A stretch of 10,076 bases of DNA from Nitrososphaera sp. (lineage in GTDB: Archaea > Thermoproteota > Nitrososphaeria > Nitrososphaerales > Nitrososphaeraceae). The DNA lies in contig JAICPK010000026.1 in the NCBI GenBank assembly GCA_025929855.1, positions 1-10,076 of the forward strand, given 5' to 3'. The translations under genes and the position numbers were made by a program. Shown here piece by piece: positions 5,676 to 10,076 of this stretch; the stretch's first letter is position 1; each line of letters opens with the position of its first letter. The notes beneath the pieces were generated by a model. It made no database searches. It had not been told where the DNA came from and saw only the letters and a list, made by a program, of their open reading frames with translations.

Positions 5676-7544
5676 TTAGCCGTACTGGTAAATTATCCCT
5701 TTTTCTCCTCTTGGGTGGCGCCACTCCGTTTCCTTGGCACAGGTACCACATTCGATGCATGCTTCATGCTGGAGCGTCACGTTACCCCCTTCCATGCTGT
5801 AGCAAAATGTAGGACAAAGGGTCACCATCTTTTTCATAAATTCTGACTTTGGATTGAGCACCTTGATGTGTGAGACTCTATCGTCATCGTATTTTAGCCG
5901 TGCGATGCGCTGGGCTATCGTAGGTATTGTAGGTTCATATGTTGCTTGAAATTGTCTGCCGATCTTTTCCGCAACTTCTATTGGCACCTGGACATACGTG
6001 TCTTGTGATTCGACCAGCGGTAGCAGCTTGTCGTAGCCAAGGATGTTTGCAAAGCCTACAGCCAGCCCTCTTAATGTACCACTTGACATTAACCTGAACA
6101 CCATGCCGTAGCGTTGTCCGATGATATCCTTTGGCACATCCCTTGCAGCATCGAGGAATATCTTCAGATAGTCCTTGTCTATCTCCTTCATATCTCGAGT
6201 GTATAGACTTTCTTCTATTGACTGGCTGTACGATTCGCCCATGTACTGAGTAGAAAAGTTGTTCCTATCAATAGCTCTTGCGACTGCGTTTGCCGCCCTA
6301 ACTGCATCGTCTATGCCGACATTGAGTCCTTCTATTCTGGGTCCAATAAAAACTCCCCTTCCGGCCGCATCGCCTACAAAGAGGATATTCTTGTAGTAGG
6401 GCTTTTTCATTGCGCAGCGCTTGCCATCTGGCACCAGCTTGGCTCCATATTCAAGCTCAACATAATCAGTAACAAATTTTGTGTCGTATTTTGTAGCAAG
6501 CTCATTCTGCACAGAATCAAGCCTTGCTTTGATTTCGTCTTCGGATTTGTACTTGCCACTTTCAATCAGCTTTTTCCGGAGAGCACGCGAGTGGTAGCTA
6601 TCACGAAGCTCATTCCAGGTCTTTATTAATTTGCTAACCGCAAACCGTGTCCTAAGCTGTTCCTCCTTTGGCATGTTCTTGTCTATTTCCTCTTTGACTG
6701 CCACTTGATCTTTGATAAATTCCGCAACCAAAGGATTCTTTAGCAGAGCATCTACCAGCGTGTAAGGTTCTGATGGCCTCTCCATAAGTGAGTCATAATG
6801 GTAGACTGCACCTACAGAAAGTGTATCGAGGTTTGTATACAAAAATCCGCCCCCGATGTGGTTGAGCGTTATGTCGCCAGCAAATAGATGAGCGGCGCCT
6901 TCATCCGGCCCAATTCCGAAACGCTCCTCAATTATCCCCTCCGGCAGCTTAACTATAACCTTTACACCTTGGTACAGCTGCTCTGGCGTGAATTTTGCCC
7001 TAGCACCAGTCATCTCTGCAACTTCCGAGTTGACTCCATCTGCCGCAATTACTGCTTTTGCTTCAAAGGGCTCTAGCTCATCAGTTTCAATTACTGTTTT
7101 TTCCTCCTGCCAGCTTAGCGAGCGAACATGCACACCTGACACTATGCCACCACCCTGCCTCCCTGCACTTTCGCTGGCCTGCTTTGCAAACCATCCATTT
7201 AGCTTATTGAGAAGTACAGAATAGCCAAAATTCGCTTGATATTCATGTGCTGCGGTCAGGTTCATTGTAAACACCTTGTCACGAGAAGTCGCATGCAACA
7301 TGTACTGAGTTATCCTGCGCTCGACAGGTGTATCCTGCAGAAATTCTGGATAAACGTCTTCAACGTTATACGTCTTGCCATGTTTGGGCTTCTTAGAATA
7401 CAGTATGCCACCAGATAGGTTCTTGCTGCCGGCCTTCTTGCCTGCCTCAATCAATATTGCTTGTTTGTTCAAGTTTGACAGCTGTTTTAGGGCTGCAAGG
7501 CCAGCAGATCCGCCGCCAATTATTGCAACGTCATAGCGCTCCAT
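5676..7544 (-). CDS. fixC: ETF:quinone oxidoreductase-type flavoprotein, FixC-FixX fusion
   Basis: The 622-aa protein is FixC fused to FixX. Residues 4-21 are the FAD-binding Rossmann motif (YDVAIIGGGSAGLAALKQ), 165-173 the VIAADGVNS segment, and 388-412 the second FAD motif (LFVGDAAGR...IEGLNVGID). The C-terminal 46 residues are FixX-like ferredoxin: C577PxxC581, then C596xxC599xxC602 and WRHPRGEKG, like the Fe-S module of ETF-QO. It would take electrons from reduced ETF and give them to membrane quinone, acting as a peripheral membrane protein. Separate FixC (about 430 aa) plus FixX (about 95 aa) sum to less than 622. The excess lies mainly in a charged, helical insertion at about 281-358, before the conserved ELEYGAKLVPDG segment. 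Its ATG follows the etfA stop by 1 nt (TGATATG), so translation is probably coupled. Which dehydrogenase feeds it is not shown here. Confidence 0.9.
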   Translation of the reverse strand: MERYDVAIIGGGSAGLAALKQLSNLNKQAILIEAGKKAGSKNLSGGILYSKKPKHGKTYNVEDVYPEFLQDTPVERRITQYMLHATSRDKVFTMNLTAAHEYQANFGYSVLLNKLNGWFAKQASESAGRQGGGIVSGVHVRSLSWQEEKTVIETDELEPFEAKAVIAADGVNSEVAEMTGARAKFTPEQLYQGVKVIVKLPEGIIEERFGIGPDEGAAHLFAGDITLNHIGGGFLYTNLDTLSVGAVYHYDSLMERPSEPYTLVDALLKNPLVAEFIKDQVAVKEEIDKNMPKEEQLRTRFAVSKLIKTWNELRDSYHSRALRKKLIESGKYKSEDEIKARLDSVQNELATKYDTKFVTDYVELEYGAKLVPDGKRCAMKKPYYKNILFVGDAAGRGVFIGPRIEGLNVGIDDAVRAANAVARAIDRNNFSTQYMGESYSQSIEESLYTRDMKEIDKDYLKIFLDAARDVPKDIIGQRYGMVFRLMSSGTLRGLAVGFANILGYDKLLPLVESQDTYVQVPIEVAEKIGRQFQATYEPTIPTIAQRIARLKYDDDRVSHIKVLNPKSEFMKKMVTLCPTFCYSMEGGNVTLQHEACIECGTCAKETEWRHPRGEKGIIYQYG

Positions 7545-7545
7545 A

Positions 7546-8724
7546 TCACTTCTTCACCTGTATTGTGGGCCTCTGCTTTCTCAGTTCCTCAAGCAAGAGT
7601 GGTATCACATCCTCCATTCTTCCCCTGATAAATACGTCACACTCGTCTTTTATAGGCGAGTTTTCATCTGGGTTAATTGCCACTACAAACCCAGACTCTT
7701 TCATGCCTGCAATATGCTGCATGGCGCCACTTATTCCCACTGCAATATAGAGCAATGGTGCTACCTTGCGGCCGCTTGTTCCTATGACCCTATCAGGTAT
7801 CATGTAGGTAGAGTTTATTCCTTGGCTCACAGGAAACAGCTTTTTAGATATCGGAAGCGAAATACCAACTTCGGCTTCAATCTCTTTTGCTAGGTCAGAT
7901 ACCAGCTTGATGTTCTGCTCTGGAGAATCCTTGACTCCTTTGCCAAAACTTATGACAGCTTTGTGACTGTCAAAGTCGACTGCACTTTTCACTATTTTTC
8001 TATCAAGTATTCTTACCTGAAGGTCACGCTCGTCAAATTCCGGGACATATTCTACTATTATGCCCCGCCTTGATTTATCAGGCTCAATTGGGGCAAACAC
8101 GCCAGGAATTATGCTGCATGCCTGCGGATGGTATTCACGCTCAATAGCTGGATTACGGTTGTCAAGGCAAAGAATAGTGGTCCAGAGGAAGCCGGAAAAG
8201 TCGGGCCTGTACATTTCAAGCGTTTTTTCATACATCATCGCTTGTCCCTTTGTCTTATGTTCATGTTTTATTTCCAGATCCTCGATAACAAGTTTGTTAA
8301 TATCTGACGCAAGTCCTGATTCGAGCTCTGCCAGAACTGTAGACGAGAGGTGCCTCCCTATGCTGTCTGCGCCAAAAAACATGTAGCGTGGCTTTACAAA
8401 TTCAGAAGTATCAGAAAACTCTGCCACTACCTCTCTGCTCCTCGCTATCTGGCTTATCACCTTGGTGTCGATAAGGTTCCTCCTGTATCGAAGTTCGGGG
8501 CTATCTGCGTAGATCACTGCGTCAGCGCCGTAAAAAATAAGTTCTTCACATAACTTGCGCACATTGTGTCCAAGGACAACTGCGACCACTTTCTCGTCGG
8601 ATGAATATTTCTTATTGAAGCCATCTATGAGCCGCCTAGCCTCACCCAGCATCTCAAGGCTGACAGGGAGTGGCATGCCGTCTTCATGCTCTATGACGAC
8701 ATAGAGGTGCTGGTACTTTGACAT
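7546..8724 (-). CDS. etfA: electron transfer flavoprotein alpha subunit (FixB)
   Basis: The 392-aa protein is ETF-alpha. The C-terminal FAD domain shows ISFGKGVKD (258-266), then DRVIGTSGRKVAPLLYIA (311-328) and GISGAMQHIAGM (330-341), and VVAINPDENSPI (347-358), the flavin- and subunit-binding core of the family. HPQACSIIPGVF (199-210) matches the RPQMxTVRPG segment. The N-terminal half (LYVVIEHEDG, then the LGEARRL helix) is the usual ETF-alpha beginning. At 392 aa it is longer than typical ETF-alpha (about 310-340), partly from a charged stretch near 150-175. It pairs with EtfB and donates electrons to FixCX. The ATG overlaps the etfB stop as TAATG. The last motif is DVFIRGRMEDVIP, where many ETFs have DYGIVGD, a mild divergence. 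Confidence 0.93.
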   Translation of the reverse strand: MSKYQHLYVVIEHEDGMPLPVSLEMLGEARRLIDGFNKKYSSDEKVVAVVLGHNVRKLCEELIFYGADAVIYADSPELRYRRNLIDTKVISQIARSREVVAEFSDTSEFVKPRYMFFGADSIGRHLSSTVLAELESGLASDINKLVIEDLEIKHEHKTKGQAMMYEKTLEMYRPDFSGFLWTTILCLDNRNPAIEREYHPQACSIIPGVFAPIEPDKSRRGIIVEYVPEFDERDLQVRILDRKIVKSAVDFDSHKAVISFGKGVKDSPEQNIKLVSDLAKEIEAEVGISLPISKKLFPVSQGINSTYMIPDRVIGTSGRKVAPLLYIAVGISGAMQHIAGMKESGFVVAINPDENSPIKDECDVFIRGRMEDVIPLLLEELRKQRPTIQVKK

Positions 8725-9617
8725 TATTTGATCACCATCCCTTCAAGCACCTCATACATGTTAGTAACTACCCTTGCAATCTGATCACGGTTTGTTCCAT
8801 CGATAACTTCGGCTTTTCTACTAGCCTTTGCCTTTGGTATGCGTTCGACTTTGTACACAATTGTTGGCGAGCCGGGCAACCCAACTAGTTTTGGATCGAT
8901 ACCTAGTTGCTGTGTGTTTAAAACCTTCAGGAATTGCTTGTAGTTTTCTGCCCGTGATCTTGCTTCTTTCTGGTATTTTTCAAAGGCAAGCCTTTGTGAC
9001 ACAGTGTTAAAAAATGCATTGTATGATGGGTCTATGGATATGAAAACCGGAAGGGGTGCTTCTACCTCTTCAATGATATCATAAAACCCTTGAAGTGAGA
9101 TCAGGCGCTTTGCCCTTACCAATCTACTCTCCAGATCAATATTATAATCTATGACATTGCCAAGGAAGGTATAGCCTAGCTTCCAAGCAGTCTGAGGTCC
9201 TGTCTGACCGGTCTCGCCATCAGACGCCCTGTGCCCGGAAAATACAACATCTACTTTACCTCCTTCTACCTTGGAGATGCCAGCCTTGAGAACTTCGGCG
9301 GTGGCAAGTGTGTCGGCACCTGCAAAGATCCTATCACTATACAAATGAAGTTCGTCGGCATCGCAAAGCAGCTGTGCTTGCTGTAGAGCGCTCTCTGCAA
9401 TAGGGGGGCCCATCGTTCCAACCGCAACGCGTGCACCATATTTGACTTTAGCGTAAAATGCCGCATTTGATGCTATAGCACTATGGGGTCCAAGGATGCT
9501 CTTTGTTTCTGCCCGATTGAGCGTGCCATCAGCGTTGTAGCTGACATTCCCTTCAGAGAAGTCAGGTTCTAATTTCACAATAACTGCAACATTGAGGTCT
9601 TTTGTTGTTGTCGCCAA
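8724..9617 (-). CDS. etfB: electron transfer flavoprotein beta subunit (FixA), TTG start
   Basis: The 297-aa ETF-beta has the N-terminal strand NVAVIVKLEPD (9-19), the nucleotide-binding loop AGADTLATAEVL (99-110) and the family signature GHRASDGETGQTGPQTAWKL (128-147), which corresponds to DGDTGQVGP-type segments of FixA/EtfB. The C-terminal part (VYKVERIP) is the usual tail that contacts EtfA. It forms the small subunit of the ETF heterodimer and contacts partner dehydrogenases. The start must be TTG at 9617: an in-frame TGA lies two codons upstream and the next possible start is inside the first beta strand. A TATA-like box 23 nt upstream suggests the message is leaderless or nearly so. 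Residues 43-52 (GPHSAIASNA) differ from the NPxxxxAxEEA/NEYD motif of most ETF-beta proteins. Confidence 0.93.
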   Translation of the reverse strand: MATTTKDLNVAVIVKLEPDFSEGNVSYNADGTLNRAETKSILGPHSAIASNAAFYAKVKYGARVAVGTMGPPIAESALQQAQLLCDADELHLYSDRIFAGADTLATAEVLKAGISKVEGGKVDVVFSGHRASDGETGQTGPQTAWKLGYTFLGNVIDYNIDLESRLVRAKRLISLQGFYDIIEEVEAPLPVFISIDPSYNAFFNTVSQRLAFEKYQKEARSRAENYKQFLKVLNTQQLGIDPKLVGLPGSPTIVYKVERIPKAKASRKAEVIDGTNRDQIARVVTNMYEVLEGMVIK

Positions 9618-9640
9618 TACTCATCACATCGTTTATCCCC

Positions 9641-9648
9641 ATAAATTA
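9641..9648 (-). promoter_or_regulatory. TATA box of the ETF operon
   Basis: Minus-strand TAATTTAT ends 23 nt before the TTG at 9617, giving the operon its own promoter in the 59-bp gap after the HD-domain gene. GTGATG just before the TTG is a weak Shine-Dalgarno-like sequence. Confidence 0.45.
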
Positions 9649-9676
9649 CTATCATTAAATTGTTTGTAAAGAAAAG

Positions 9677-10076
9677 TTATGCGGCGACCAGCTTTTGCGT
9701 CGATAATGCTCTCAGCTCTTCATAAGCAGTTCTCATACGTTGATAGAATTGAGGCATTTTGGGTGGCAGCATGGTGTATGCGATGTAGAAGTCCTCTGCT
9801 TCCCGTATGTAGCGCCTTACCTTGTCATGTCCTGGAACGCGCTGGATAAATGACATGTTGTTGAGCCTGTCTGCCAGCTTGATTACCTTGACGTCATATT
9901 CGGCATCACGAAGGATGTCGCAGTATTCTAAGAACCGCTCCAGCTGGCGCTCTATATCGTTTGCTCCTGGATAGTTTTCGAGGGGCTTGATCTTCAATTC
10001 GCCTGCAATGTTACCGATCCTGCTGCCAAACCGGTATGCAAGATAAGCTTCAAATCCATATGACTTGGATTCATAC
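9677..10076 (-). CDS. HD-domain protein, RelA/SpoT hydrolase-like (partial, N-terminus beyond right edge)
   Basis: The minus strand is open from the window edge to TAA at 9677-9679, so about 132 C-terminal residues are present. The TTG at 9997 is not a credible start because the frame and protein-like sequence continue upstream (YESKSYGFEAYLAYRFG). DVKVIKLADRLNNM (the core KLADRLNNM at 9854-9880) matches the KLADRLHNM motif of RelA/SpoT HD domains, where the Asp is a metal ligand for (p)ppGpp 3'-pyrophosphohydrolase. The following helix AEDFYIAYTMLPPKMPQF resembles the ETLEIYAPLAHRLG helix. The protein ends soon after this, so there is no synthetase, TGS or ACT domain at the C-terminus. The remaining HD motif residues lie outside the window. 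A stand-alone hydrolase or other HD phosphohydrolase is the likeliest reading. Confidence 0.72.
   Translation of the reverse strand, partial: YESKSYGFEAYLAYRFGSRIGNIAGELKIKPLENYPGANDIERQLERFLEYCDILRDAEYDVKVIKLADRLNNMSFIQRVPGHDKVRRYIREAEDFYIAYTMLPPKMPQFYQRMRTAYEELRALSTQKLVAA

Noticed and set aside
7457..8553. Plus-strand frames over etfA
   Set aside because: Antisense shadows of a gene with clear ETF-alpha motifs.

Overview
The window looks archaeal, most likely from the Nitrososphaerota (Thaumarchaeota; soil Nitrososphaera-like group), at moderate confidence. Three points support this. There is a divergent FtsZ-type protein of the kind reported in this phylum. There is a CDKAL1/e-MtaB-type tRNA methylthiotransferase. 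TATA-like boxes sit about 22-24 nt before several start codons, which is the geometry of leaderless archaeal transcripts. No rRNA, tRNA, CRISPR array, transposon or phage gene was found, so this appears to be a chromosomal core or lineage-specific segment. The taxonomic assignment is inferred from gene content, not from a marker gene.

Layout from left to right. At 1-752 (minus) is an FtsZ/tubulin-like gene cut by the left edge, with a degenerate GTP-binding loop. At 851-2218 (minus) is the radical-SAM tRNA t6A37 methylthiotransferase. At 2399-2782 and 2808-3191 (both minus) is a close pair of unrecognised small proteins, probably one transcript. At 3403-3636 (minus) is a small two-helix membrane protein, divergent from a plus-strand thioredoxin-fold (AhpC/TSA, PRX-like) gene at 3726-4277; the 89 bp between them carries one TATA-like box for each. 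A 532-bp AT-rich stretch with an AC-rich run and no convincing gene follows. At 4810-5430 (minus) is a TMEM175/DUF1211-type membrane protein. A 57-codon plus-strand ORF (5483-5656) lies back to back with it across a symmetrical AT-rich box.

The main functional unit is an electron-transfer flavoprotein operon on the minus strand, read 9617 to 5676. It runs etfB (fixA), etfA (fixB), then a fixC-fixX fusion. The genes are joined by a TAATG overlap and a 1-nt gap. The ETF heterodimer would collect electrons from flavin-dependent dehydrogenases, such as those of acyl-CoA oxidation. The fused FixC-FixX protein (ETF:quinone oxidoreductase type, FAD plus Fe-S) would pass them to the membrane quinone pool. 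No acyl-CoA dehydrogenase is visible here, so the upstream electron donor is unknown.

The right end (9677-10076, minus) holds the C-terminal part of an HD-domain protein resembling the RelA/SpoT (p)ppGpp hydrolase domain.

The most notable points are the FtsZ homologue lacking catalytic loops, the FixCX fusion with an extra charged helical insertion, the unreported small ORF at 5483, the set of predicted leaderless starts including a TTG start for etfB, and the variant TMEM175 signature.
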